A stretch of DNA of 64,000 nucleotides from Symbiodinium natans (Eukaryota > Sar > Dinophyceae > Suessiales > Symbiodiniaceae): NCBI GenBank assembly GCA_905221605.1, contig CAJNDS010002523.1, forward strand, positions 1,958,800-2,022,799, given 5' to 3'. The position numbers and the translations under genes were made by a program. The notes below the pieces were generated by a model that saw only the letters and a list, made by a program, of their open reading frames with translations, was not told where the DNA came from and did not search any database. This document shows, one piece after another, positions 10,338 to 20,500 of this stretch (the first letter of the stretch is position 1; the number at the start of each line of letters is the position of its first letter).

Positions 10338-10498
10338 GAGATAGGGCAACAATCGGAGTCTCGAATGAAGTGTTAAAGACAGTAGGGCAGGGACCGTTTA
10401 CTGTCAAGGGGTGAGCAGGGCAGGTCCGTTTACTCACAGCGAACAGGGCAACTCCGTTTATTCGCTACTGGGCAAGAGCAGGGCAATCCCGTTTACTC
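10338..10498 (-). ncRNA. Array of four to five stem-loops with a constant loop and varying stems in the copia leader
   Basis: Four consecutive hairpins share the plus-strand loop core GGGCA-N3/4-CCGTT. Their closing stems differ in sequence yet stay paired: GACAGTA/TACTGTC (10378-10405), GTGAG/CTCAC (10411-10437), GCGAA/TTCGC (10439-10465) and GAG/CTC (10476-10498). A weaker fifth with GAGA/TCTC lies at 10338-10362. Compensatory change with a conserved loop is the signature of selected RNA (or ssDNA) structure. It lies just upstream of gag on the element strand, where packaging or translation signals are expected. Function is inferred only from position. Confidence 0.75.
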
Positions 10499-10499
10499 G

Positions 10500-11050
10500 A
10501 AACCCGAATCCCAAACAACCACAAGGCCTAGCCACCCTTGACCGTGAACGGGTCTTAGGAGAGGTTGTTGGGGGATATGTGGGAAGGAGGCTTTGCGCCC
10601 ACACGACCCAAAACACTGAAAGTGCAAGCAATGGCAGTGTCTCCTCGACGCCGCGGCGGAGAAGACGATCCTGTACCTCACGGAGGATAGTGGGGCACAA
10701 GTGTTGTGATGCTTGCTAAGAATTCGGGGGTTCGGGGAAGGCGACCGGTTGCGCGGAAGAGGAAGAACAAATGCTGCTCCCTAACCCACTTCTGCAAGAT
10801 GTTGCGTCTTAACCGGTTCCACCTGACCTTTACGCGAGCAGCCCGTCTACGCGATTCAAGGTAGGCTGGGGCTACGGCCCAGGAGTGTGTTAAGAAATTT
10901 TATTAATTAAGAAATCTGGACCTGGACCGGCCACACATTTTAAAATCCAGGGCCTCGCGGGCTCGCCCCAAAAAATTCCGCCGAGGAAGTATTAAGTAAC
11001 GTTCTCTGTCATATTTACCAAGAACCCAAGAAACTGCAAGCTTCTGGGAA
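10500..11050. other. Copia leader, unique part, no gene seen
   Basis: GC-rich leader sequence upstream of the stem-loop array. I see no supported ORF on the element strand and no clear signal apart from the neighbouring repeats. Confidence 0.5.
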
Positions 11051-11052
11051 GA

Positions 11053-11233
11053 GGCCCGGCACAAAAAGTCACCTTTTTTGAGGTGCTTGGGGCCGGAAAG
11101 GCCCAAAAAAGGTGACTTTTTGTGTCGGGCTCTTGTGGGGAAGAGGCCCGGCACAAAAAGTCACCTTTTTTGAGGTGCTTGGGGCCGGAAAGGCCCAAAA
11201 AAGGTGACTTTTTGTGCCGGGCTCTTGCGGGGA
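11053..11233. repeat. Fold-back hairpin repeats, two tandem units
   Basis: Each unit of about 90 bp reads GCCCGGCACAAAAAGTCACC, a short spacer with GGCCGGAAAGGCC, then the inverse GGTGACTTTTTGTGCCGGGC. The arms are about 28 bp and nearly perfect, so each unit folds into a long hairpin. More copies are at 11716-12212. Open frames here are only the palindrome translated. Confidence 0.9.
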
Positions 11234-11255
11234 CGCCGGGCTCTTGCGGGGAAGC

Positions 11256-11312
11256 CTTTCAGGGCTCAGGGCTCAGGGCTCAGGGCTCAGGGCTCAGGGC
11301 TCAGGGCTCAGG
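11256..11312 (+). repeat. (GGGCTCA)n heptamer array
   Basis: About eight copies of GGGCTCA, a homogenised variant of the telomere-like heptamer, directly after the fold-back units. A shorter copy is at about 12078-12105, again after fold-back units, so the pair has been duplicated together. Confidence 0.9.
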
Positions 11313-11382
11313 GCCCGGGCCAAGCCCAAAGTCGGAGCTTCAAGCTTGAATTTGGATATTCAGTTTATTTGCCATATGAGAG

Positions 11383-11458
11383 GCAGAGACTAAGTGGCCT
11401 AACGGTAAAGCACTTGTGCTTCTGACCCGAGCCCCGGGTTCGAACCCCGCGGGGTGCA
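11383..11458 (+). tRNA. tRNA-like sequence (pseudo-tRNA or SINE head), Arg-TCT-like anticodon
   Basis: Contains an A-box-like AAGTGGCCTAACGGTAAAGC, a 7-base loop CTTCTGA giving anticodon TCT, and a perfect B-box/T-loop GGGTTCGAACCCC. The D-arm is close to that of tRNA-Arg genes. The 5' acceptor strand does not pair with GGGGTGC at the 3' side and the anticodon stem has mismatches. It is therefore a decayed tRNA or a tRNA-derived SINE promoter. It lies inside the copia leader on the opposite strand to the element. Confidence 0.45.
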
Positions 11459-11715
11459 TTGTCAGGATGGGCCTTAAAAAACGCCTCCAAGGCCTTTAAT
11501 TTGAGGAGCTATCGGCGGTCGATTTCTTCCCTTCGTCCGCGTCCCCCTTTACCCAAGCCCACGCGCTAATTTGCACACATTGCGAGGATTCGCTTTACAT
11601 CAAGACCGCTGACAACTCACTATCATCTCACATCTTAATGTGCAGGATGATATATCACGCTATGTGATGCTACGTCTTGCCATTTCCTTTTTCGTCAGGG
11701 CTTAGGGCTTAGGGG

Positions 11716-12212
11716 AAGAGGCCCGGCACAAGAAGTCACCTTTTTTGAGGTGTTTCAGGCCGAAAGGCCCAAAAAAGGTGACTTTTTGTGCCGGCCTCTT
11801 GCGGGGAAGAGGCCCGGCACAAAAAGTCACCTTTTTTGAGGCGCTTGGGGCCGGAAAGGCCCAAAAAAGGTGACTTTTTGTGCCGGGCTCTTGGAACCAC
11901 CTTTTTTGAGGTGTGTGAGGCCAGAAGGTGACTTTTTGTGCCGGGCTCATGCGGGGAAGAGGCCCGGCACAAAAAGTCACCTTTTTTGAGGTGCTTGGGG
12001 CCGGAAAGGCCCAAAAAATGTGACTTTTTGTGCCGGGCTCTTGCGGGGATGCCGGGCTCTTGCGGGGAAGCCTTTAAGGGCTCAGGGCTCAGGGCTCAGG
12101 GCTCAGGGCTTAGGGCTTAGGGGAAGAGGCCCGGCACAAAAAGTCACCTTTTTTGAGGTGTTTCAGGCCGGAAAGGCCCAAAAAAGGTGACTTTTTGTGC
12201 CGGGCCTCTTCC
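11716..12212. repeat. Fold-back hairpin repeats, second cluster (about five units)
   Basis: Same unit as 11053-11233, at about 11717, 11807, 11885 (truncated), 11957 and 12125. The last unit ends GGGCCTCTTCCCC before TTTAGGG repeat. The arms remain complementary while the spacer varies (CTTGGGGCC, TTTCAGGCC). Confidence 0.9.
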
Positions 12213-12862
12213 CCGCGTTTAGGGCTTAGGGTTTAGGGTTTAGGGTGTAGGGTTTAGGGTTTAGGGTTTAGAGCTTAGAGCACACCGAAAGGCTCTACAC
12301 TGGTGAGTTACATGTTCCCCAACTCTGTCCCTATACTCACCTCTAATCAACCCTCGAATAAGAAATATATTTCAGGGTCTGGTTCAAACCTAACTTTCTT
12401 ATTTCCATTTGGGGTTTTAAGAAATTTCGAAACCCTGGCTGAAAAAGGCAGATTTCTTATTAGAAGCCTCAGCCGTATGCGCTTGAGGATGCACAATCTA
12501 GTTTCGTAATAGCAGTCCAACAATAAGTCCCAAATGCGTTCAGAACAAGTTGGCTCTGCTTCAACTGTGTGCTGCGTGTTGATGCGGGGAATCCTGGAGG
12601 CGGCAACGCCCGCACAGGAACGGATATGGAATGCAAGTTATGAGGATATGGAAAGGCAGTACTCAACCCTGGTGCTTGGCTCAGGCACTCAAGGGAGTAA
12701 CAGTGCAGGGTACCTTACAAGTGGCTAAAAAAAAACCCTCGACCAACCAACTGCGGCTGATCACGATATGAAGCTCGACCCGTAGGGAGCACACACGAAT
12801 ATGGCTCGCAAGTGGCTCTAGACTCACTTACGAACCGCGATGCTAGTTACAGCTTAAGCTGA
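12213..12862. other. 5' part of the copia leader: short TTTAGGG array plus unique sequence
   Basis: 12213-12275 is a TTTAGGG/TTTAGAG array. 12290-12860 is unique, moderately AT-rich sequence leading to the primer site. No frame on the element strand is convincing, and it may be largely intronic or untranslated leader. Confidence 0.5.
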
Positions 12863-12873
12863 GGCTGTTAACC
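12863..12873 (-). promoter_or_regulatory. Primer binding site, probably for an internal (half) tRNA-Asn
   Basis: Directly inside the 5' LTR the plus strand reads GGCTGTTAACC(A). That string equals the anticodon stem-loop of eukaryotic tRNA-Asn (anticodon GTT), so the element RNA would pair with that internal region and not with a tRNA 3' end. Drosophila copia is known to prime from a half-tRNA cut in the anticodon arm (initiator Met), so the arrangement has a precedent. The match is only 11-12 nt. Confidence 0.5.
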
Positions 12874-13026
12874 AGTTGTTTGATGGGATATACCGCACAA
12901 ACAGTAAACAAGGCAAACAGAGTGAAGACGTACTGTTTTACCTTGAGCCAAATAGTCAAGTCGGGTTTACAACATGACTCTCCAGATACTGTACAGGAGG
13001 GTGTGTTTACCTCTGTTTTCTCAACT
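12874..13026 (-). repeat. 5' LTR of the copia element (promoter/leader side)
   Basis: 153-bp partner of 2969-3121. On the element strand it contains TTTGGCTCAAG followed by GTAAAA (12952 down to 12936). This resembles the last 11 bases of the dinoflagellate spliced leader followed by a GT splice donor. No TATA box is evident. The LTR is very short for a 10-kb element. Confidence 0.92.
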
Positions 13027-13031
13027 ACCCC
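13027..13031. repeat. Target-site duplication (right), ACCCC
   Basis: Matches 2964-2968 and continues into CCCTAAA repeat, so insertion was inside telomere-like sequence. Confidence 0.85.
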
Positions 13032-14196
13032 AAACCCTAAACCCTAACCCTAAACCCTAAACCCTAAACCGCAGGTAGTAAACCCCCCTTCACTTCACAA
13101 GCGAGCAGGGGCACGGGCGACCTGCTTTTCTTGCCGGCTCAAAGAGTGCCCCTAAAACCCCATGGATGCGGGTTTTGGGTTGGAGGTTCAAGGTTGAGGG
13201 TTTACGGTGGAGGGTTTAGGGTTGAGGGTTTAGGGTTTAGGTTTGAGGGTGTAGGGTTTAGGGTTCAGGGTTTAGGGTTTACTTAGAGTTTAGGGTTTAG
13301 GGTATGGTGTTTCCAGGGATGAAGGACTTCAACGGTGATGTTTTTGCAACTCTAACTACCAGGATGACCCGGGATGACAACCACGCCTCGTAATGGTAAT
13401 GGTGATGGTGCAACTGGCACTGAAACTTCTTACTGCAGGCCTATGTTCGATGAGTCACAATCTCATCAGTCTTAGTCATGCAGGGCTTCGGCTTCAGGGT
13501 TAACGCTTGAAAGTTCAGGGGCCGAAAGCCTAAACCTTACGTAGCCCTAAAGCCGAAGCGCTACCTAAGCCTAACCCAAAACCCCAAGCACCAAACCCTA
13601 AACTCTAAATCTGAAAACCCTAAGCCCTAAAGTTCTAGTAAGGGGTGGTGGAGGAACTCTGGGCCTATGGCGGGCGTCCTTGTCACGCCTACGCACTCGA
13701 ATTTTGCTGCAGGGGAGCTCTGCTACGCAGGCTGGGTCTCTCAGAGTGTCTTGGGTTTAGGGTTTAGGGTTTAGGGTTCAGGGTTTAGGACTTAGGGTTT
13801 AGGATTTAGCGTTTAGGGTTTAGGCTTTAGGTTTTAGGGGTAAGGGTTTAGGGTTTAAGGCAGGGCGTCTCTCAGGCATGAGAGGGAGGGGGGGGTTTAA
13901 GGTATTAAGGCTTTTATAGGGCTGAGGCCATAACGTGTAGCGCCCAGCTCAGCATTCTTGAGGTTTAGGGTGTAAGGCTCGCAGCGAAGTGCCTTAGAGT
14001 TTAAGCGATTGAGGTATAGGAACAACTAGACCCAAGAGTAACCTAGGAATAAAAGCTGTGCCCTTGCTGGGCTTAGCTTCTAAAGGACCATTAGAAGGCG
14101 ACCCCTAATATTTAGGGTACTGAAAAAAAAGGGGAGCCTCATATTGAAAGTCACCAGATAATATACCCTAAACCCTATATAACAGAACCAAATACA

Positions 14197-14318
14197 CTTG
14201 GTAGCCCACGAACCATCTTATAATAAGGCTACCCTTTTCTTGGCCAGCTACTTCATAAGAGAAGCCCAGAACCCCCCCCCAAAAAAAAAAGGGTAAAGGG
14301 TACCACTGGGCTACCAAG
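14197..14318. mobile_element. MITE, family 1, copy 1
   Basis: Terminal inverted repeat CTTGGTAGCCC / GGGCTACCAAG, about 122 bp, flanked by TACA on both sides (a 4-bp target duplication). The interior has AACCATCTTATAATAAGG and GGGTAAAGGGTACC in common with the copy at 46064-46174. Non-coding. Confidence 0.8.
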
Positions 14319-14705
14319 TACACTATATTCTATGGAGCGAGACCCAGCAGAGTCACGACCTTCGTCGCCTGTAGCTTGGGAGTGGCTTCGGAGGGGTGGA
14401 GGCTTAGGGACCTTAAGTCCCCTAAACCCTAAACCCTAAACCCTAAACCCTAAACCCTAAACCCTAAACCCTAAACCCTAAACCCTAAACCCTAAACCCT
14501 AAACCCTAAACCCTAAACCCCAAACCCCCGATACCCCCACAAGACTAGAGTTTAGGGTTTGGGTTTAGGGTTTAGGGGAGCCGACGGCACGGGAAGAAGG
14601 GCACTGCGGGGGACATTTGCCCAAGAAGGCCTACACTGCGCCTTCCTCCCTAAACCCTAAACCCTAAACCCTAAACCCTAAACCCTAAACCCTAAACCCT
14701 AAACC

Positions 14706-14812
14706 TCCCTTGTCTTAAGCTCCTCCCATGGCCCCAGTAGGGGTGTCAGTTACGATGTTCGCAGTCGATGCCGCGGTAGACGAGCTGGAGTTCGGTTGGC
14801 CCGTATTATACA
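14706..14812 (-). CDS. Candidate small exon (low confidence)
   Basis: A unique island bracketed by CCCTAAA (left) and TTTAGGG (right). The minus strand is open as a Ser/Thr/Ala-rich stretch (TGQPNSSSSTAAST) ending in a stop, so it could be a last exon. No domain is recognised and splice sites are not decisive. Confidence 0.3.
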
Positions 14813-17342
14813 GGGTTTAGGGTTTAGGGCTTAGGGTTTGGGGTTTGGGGCTTAGGGCTTAGGGTTTGGGGTTTAGGGCTTAAGGCGCAGGGCTGAGGAT
14901 TTAGGGCTTTAGGACTGAGGGCTTAGGGCTGAGGGCTTAGGGTTTAGGGTTTAGGGCTTAGGGTTTAGGGTTTAGGGTTTAGGGCTGAGGACTTAGGGTC
15001 CACTTTTTTTTGCGATGCCCGTGCAGGTGTTTTGTGTTTCGGCTTTCGCACGATTAAACCTAAGGCCAGAGCAGTGGTTTTTAAAAATAAGATTAGCCCA
15101 GAAAAAAAACCTTTTTGTTGTGGAGTTGGGGGTTTTAAGGGTTAGGGTTGAGGGACCTAAACCCTGAACCCTAAACCCCAAACCCTAAACCCGAATTCAA
15201 CACCCCCCACAACCCCACCAATCCTTTCGACGAACTCCAGGCACGTCTCGGAAAGCCGAGGCTCTCACAAGCTGTTTTTGCATCCAAAGGATCCAGGCTT
15301 TAGACGAAGGTTTCGGGTTTAGGATTTAGGATGTAGGGTTTAGGATTTAGGGATTAGGGTTTAGGATTTAGGGTTTCGGATTTAGGGTTTACAAGTTCGG
15401 TCATGAGCTCGCGAATGTGTTTAGGCTGTACTGTTTCGTCCGCAAAGTGGCGTGCTGGCACTGGCTGCCGGCAGTGAAGTCTAGTAAACCCTAGGATTTA
15501 GGGGTTAGGGTTTAGGGTTTAGGCTCTAGGGTCCCAAACCTAACCCCCAAGCCTTTTGTTAGGCATGGATTCTATGCTTTGAGGGCTCAGGCAATAGGGG
15601 TTTACACTCTGAACCCAAACCCCTCAACCGCTGTGCTTCTTACACCCTAAACCCTAAACCAAGGTCCCAGTCCAACCAAGGGAGAAACATGGTCTAGGGG
15701 TTGGGCTTTAGGGCTTAGGGCTTTAAACTCATAAACTGTATGAGGAGGCCTCACCCCAAAAGTCCTAAACCTCTAAACCCCAACCCCACCCCGCACCCGC
15801 CACAGCCGCTCTACCCACCCTGGACTGCAAACAGAACGCCAAGCCCCTAAAACCCTGGACCCTATAAACGGGCTTGAGAGCGCCTCAGTCGTCCGAGGTT
15901 GGAAGAGTATCCGGCGACTTGTGCAGAGATTTCGAGGGCTTCGGGGCGAAACGTTATTTGGCGTCCGGGGGCTGAGGGTTAGGTTTCGAGGGTTGAGAAA
16001 TGTTGGCTTAGGATGTAGGAGTCTACAGGGCTAAGGGTTTAGGGAGCCGCCCGAAGAGATTAGGCTTTATGCTCTAAGGTTTAGGGTTTAGGCTCTAAGC
16101 TTTGGGGTATAGGGTTTAGACCTAAATCCTGAAGCTTCCTAAACCCAAAAACCCCCAACCCCCCCCCACCTACCCCCCCTCGAAACCTCTCCGGAAGAGA
16201 CCGAGCGGTGCCCGCTGCTTCCCGGCCACCGGTTGCGGGGAGCAGCGGTGTGGTGCGGGCATTAGACCCTGGAGTAGGGCTCCAGGTTTAGGGCTTGTAG
16301 GGTTTAGGGTTTAGGGTGTAGGGTTTAGGGTTTAGGGTTTAGGGTTTTGGGTTTAGGGTGTAGGGTTTAGGGCTTAGGGTTGAGGGCCGTGAGCCCTAAG
16401 CCTTCTACCTCGCCCTAAGCCCTAAAGACCCCTACCCTTCAACCCCAAGCCTTTGCCTGCCGCCACCGGAATGCTTAAGATCTAGGGGTTCTACCCTGGA
16501 CCCTCAAGGTTAAGGGTATATAAGGGCCATAGTAGGAGTATATTAAGAGGAACCTTGGGTAGAACCTTAGGGGCACGAGCCTGAATCCCTTGATAAGGCA
16601 GATTGACTGTTGGGTGCCCAGGGGTTTTTCGATTTAACACGTTCCGCGGGCCCATTGGACAGAAACATTCGGGGGCAATGTCCGTCGCCATCTGGCATAT
16701 CAGGGGAGTGATCGGAGAGCCTTCGCCTTCCAGAGCGGGAGCAGTCGGGGGAGCGATCGGGAGCGGCTCCTCACTCCCTTAAACCCTAAACCCTAAACCC
16801 TAAACCCGAAACCCTAAACTCTAAACTATCCCTTCCCGGCTGCGGACGGCTCTGGAACCCGACAGCTTCCGAAGCCTCCCGAGCAAAGCCGCGAAGGCTC
16901 TGGAATGCTTACGTGGTGGGTTCCGACATTGGGGGGTACCTTCTTGGGGTCCTTGTGTGAAGGGAATCCTACTATTTGGGGTCTATCTTCGGGGTCCCGT
17001 AGTTTCGTAAACTCGTAGACAGTGCCGGTGGCTCCCGACCACTCCGCTCTCCGAGTGACTCGGCAGCGATCGGGAGCGATTTAAAGCCTAAGCCCTAAAC
17101 CCTAATTCCTCAACCCTACACCCTGAACCCTCAACCCTAAACCCAAAATCCTATCTTCTCAAATAGCAAAAGACCCAAAGAAGCCCCTTGTCTCTCCCGT
17201 GGGTTTTGAATCTTTCGGAATCGGGGGCCCTGGCGCCACGCACCGCCGGTAGATCCTAAGCCAACTCCTAAACCTTCATATGGCCCCCTAAACCCTAAAC
17301 CCTAAACCCTAAACCCTAAACCCTAAACCCTAAACCCTAAAC

Positions 17343-17457
17343 CCCTACTCGCTGTCAGTGAGGGAGTGCTGGGATGCGGCCCCAGCCATTCCGGCAGAGC
17401 TGGCATCCGTCGACTCCCGGCTGGCCGTGTCGGTGCCTTTCATTTTTGTGACTTGCG
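17343..17457 (-). CDS. Candidate small exon between opposed telomere-like arrays
   Basis: Unique island between a CCCTAAA array and a TTTAGGG array. On the minus strand it gives a hydrophilic tail (TDTASRESTDASS...LTDSE) followed by a stop, which would suit a C-terminal exon. The plus strand is also open (VRECWDAAPAIPAEL), so orientation is uncertain. Confidence 0.35.
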
Positions 17458-17504
17458 GTTTAGGGTTTAGGGTTTAGGGTTTAGGGTTTAGGGTTTAGGG
17501 TTTA

Positions 17505-17575
17505 GGGGTTTAGGGGTTTAGGGGTTTAGGGGTTTAGGGGTTTAGGGGTTTAGGGGTTTAGGGGTTTGGGGTTTA
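17505..17575 (+). repeat. (TTTAGGGG)n octamer array
   Basis: About eight copies of an 8-base variant (extra G) homogenised next to ordinary TTTAGGG heptamers. Other homogenised variants are GGGATTTA at 49982-50118 and GGGGCTTA near 43640-43675. Confidence 0.9.
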
Positions 17576-20500
17576 GGGTTTTGGGTTTAGGGTTTAGGGT
17601 TTTAGGTTTGGGGTGTTTGGAGTTCGGGGGGTCTTTCGGGATTTGAGCTTCGGTGTCTGTAGAGGTTTTGGGGCTGTTTGGCAGCTGCATGTTTGGGAGC
17701 TAGGGGATGTTAGGGCAGAAGTAGGGTTTAGGGTTTAGGGTTTAGGGTTTAGGGTTTAGGGTTTAGGGTTTAGGGTTTAGGGTTTAGGGTTTAGCGTTTA
17801 GGGTTTAGGGGGCCCTATCTAATTTCGGGTTAAAGGGGCTTCGCAGTTTTATGTAGGGCTTGGGGGTTGAGGGGCCTTCGGGTAGGAGTCCGTTGGCCCT
17901 CCCAAAACACAACAAGCCTTCGGTACCAGGCAATGGGCCCTCGTCACCCTTAGTTGCCTTCACCCCAGTCCCTTAATTCAGGAAAATCCCTTAGGTCGTA
18001 AGACGAGCCCCTGCATCCCTAAACTCGAAACCCTGAACCCTAAGCCCTGGAGGGCCGAAGGTTTCAAAGTTGAGGGTTGCAGGCGAAGGTTTGCCCGCTT
18101 TAGTCTGAAGTTGGGGTTTAAGGTTTAGGCTTTAGGTTTAGGGTTAGGGTTTAGGGTTTAGGGTTTGGGGTTTAGGGTTAGGGTTAGGGTTTAGGGTTTA
18201 GGGTTTAGGGTTTAGGGTTTAGGGTTTAGGGTTTAGGGTTTAGGGTTTAGGGTTTAGGGTTTAGGGCTTAGGGCTTAGGGCTAGCGGCTTAGGGCTTAGG
18301 GCTTAGGGCTTAGGGCTTAGGGCTTAGGGTTTAGGGTTTAGGGTTTAGGGTTTAGGGTGTAGGGTGTAGGGTTTAGGGTTTAGGGTTTGGGAGTTTGAGG
18401 GCTCGGGGGTTTGGCGATGTGGGGTCACTCAAACATCACCCTAAACCCCAAGGTTTCACCCCAAAACCCAAAAACACTAAGAATACCTGAAACTCCCTAA
18501 ACCCTAGACCCTAAACCCTAAACCCTAGACCCCAAGCCCTAAGCCCTAACCCCTAAGCCCTAAACCCTAAACCCTAAACCCTAAACCCTAGACGCCCTAA
18601 GCCCTAAGCCCTAAGCCCTAAACCCTAACCCTAAACCCTAAACCCCTCCCCGAGGCAGCTTGCCCTAGCGAGCGGCTCCGACAGGCGCCGCGAAGGCGGC
18701 GAGGGTCGCTGTGCCAAGCATGGGTCGACTCCTCTCTCTATGTCTTTAGGGTTTAGGGTTTAGGGTTTAGGGTTTAGGGTTTAGGGTTTAGGGTTTAGGG
18801 TTTAGGGTTTAGGGTTTAGGGTTTAGGGTTTACTTAAACCCTAAACCTTCTCTCCCTCTCTCTGACGTCGGCCTTTGGGTTCAAGGCTTCGGGCTGTGGG
18901 TTAAGGGTTTAGAGTTTTTGGGTTTCGGGGTTTAGGCGTCAGGTGGGGAGGGTTGCAGGGTGGGGTGTAGGGTTCAAGGTCTCAACTCCCGTCATGGGGC
19001 TGATTGGGGAAGGTGGGGGGAGGGAGGGTTACCCTAAACCCTAAACCCTAAACCCTAAACCCTAAACCCTAAACCCTGAACCCTACACCCTGAAACCGTT
19101 TAAGGGCTCGCAAGCCCTGGAGCCTCAGCTTCTGGGGCCCATTGTTGGGTAGACTGCATGGCCCTATGCCTTTAAGCCCGAGTTGTTTAGGTACGGTGTA
19201 GGAGGTTTTAGGGTTTAGGGTTTAGGGTTTAGGATTTAGGGTTTAGGGTTTAGGGTTTAGGGGTTTAGGGTTTAGGTTTTAAGGTGTAGGCTCTAGGGTT
19301 TAGGGCTTAGGGTCTTGACTACATTTGTCCGAAAGCAGGGTAGATTCCGGGTAGACATTCCTAAGTATAAAAATTACTCGGGGTCCCGACTATGACTTTA
19401 CAAAGGGTCAGCACTAAGCGCGAAACCCTAAGCCTCAGACCCCAAAGGCGAAATCCTGTGCCTCAGACTCTGGACCCTGGACGCTGGCCCCTTGATATAC
19501 CAAACCCAAACCCTCAACCCCAAACCCCAAACCCTAAACCCTAAGCCTTAAACCTTAAACCTTAAACGTTAAAAAACCCAAGGTCCAAGCGTTGGCACAT
19601 TAGAACCCTACTCCGGTTCCCTAGTTTAGGGTTCAGGGTTGAGGGTTAGGGTTTTTCACAAGGGTCTAGGGTTTAGGGTTCAGGGTTCAGGGTTTAGGGT
19701 TTAGGGTTTAGGGTTTAGGGTTTAGGGTTTAGGGTTTAGGGTTTAGGGCTAGTCCCCTGGGCTCCAGCATGGCGTGGCCCGGACCCCTCTTCACGCGCGC
19801 GACGACCTAGGGCTTTTGCAACCCCCTGGTTTTGGGGTTTAGGGTTTAGGGTTTAGGGTTTAGGGTCTAAGGTTCAGGGTTTAGGGTTTAGGGTTTAGGG
19901 TTTAGGGTTTAGGGTTTAGGGTCTAAGGTTCAGGGTTTAGGGTTTCGGGTTTAGAAGGAATGAGGGAATGAGGGAATGAGGGCCCTACATATACCCTCTA
20001 AGGGATGATATAGGGTATCTCATTCCCTACTAAGAACCAGCCAGGCAAGTGTTGTTCGGTTTTTGTTCGGATGTTTGTTTTAGGGTTCAGGGTTGGGATG
20101 TTCTCCCTTGTACTAACACTCCTTAATTCATGATTTGGGGTACTATAGTCCCTAATCCCTTCCCCCTTTTATTAAATGCCCCCCCAATGATAAAAACACT
20201 GTCCGGAAAATCCTGCCGAAACCGACCCCGCCTTTTAAACCCTATTCCGAATTAGGGGGGGTGGTTCAGGCCTCCAATAAACCCCTCAACACCAATAAAA
20301 CCCTCAGAGGGTTTAGGGTTGGGGGTCTAGGTTAAGGGTTTAGGGTTTAGAGTCCTTATGACATTTCGATAAAAATACTCCCTAATAATAAAAACACATT
20401 TCGAATTTTTCGAGCGGGGGGGGGGGGGGGGGAGCCCCCCCGTTTAATACTAGGGGGAAGGTATTATGAAGCTTTAGCGTTTTGGTGTAGGGCTTATGGA

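Larger units (their letters stand above)
2969..13026 (-). mobile_element. Complete Ty1/copia-type LTR retrotransposon (about 10.06 kb)
   Basis: Both 153-bp ends match except at one base, begin/end with AGTTG/CAACT, and are flanked by the 5-bp direct repeat ACCCC (2964-2968 and 13027-13031). Read on the minus strand the order is 5' LTR, primer site, a long leader (about 2.6 kb), gag-protease, integrase, RT-RNase H, an extra oxygenase-like domain, polypurine tract, 3' LTR. Integrase before RT is the copia order. The nearly identical LTRs suggest recent insertion, into a telomere-like CCCTAAA tract. The coding region nevertheless shows about four frame changes (near 7870, 7021, 6800 and 3830-3920). 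They may be decay, homopolymer sequencing errors, or in the gag-pol case programmed frameshifting. Confidence 0.93.

Noticed and set aside
10903-12120. Repeated open frames with the peptide KKSPFL or KKGDFLCRASS
   Set aside because: They translate the palindromic fold-back units on both strands; no selection on the protein is visible.
11053-12212. CRISPR array
   Set aside because: Repeats are long palindromes with near-identical spacers in a eukaryotic retrotransposon leader; no spacer diversity and no cas genes.
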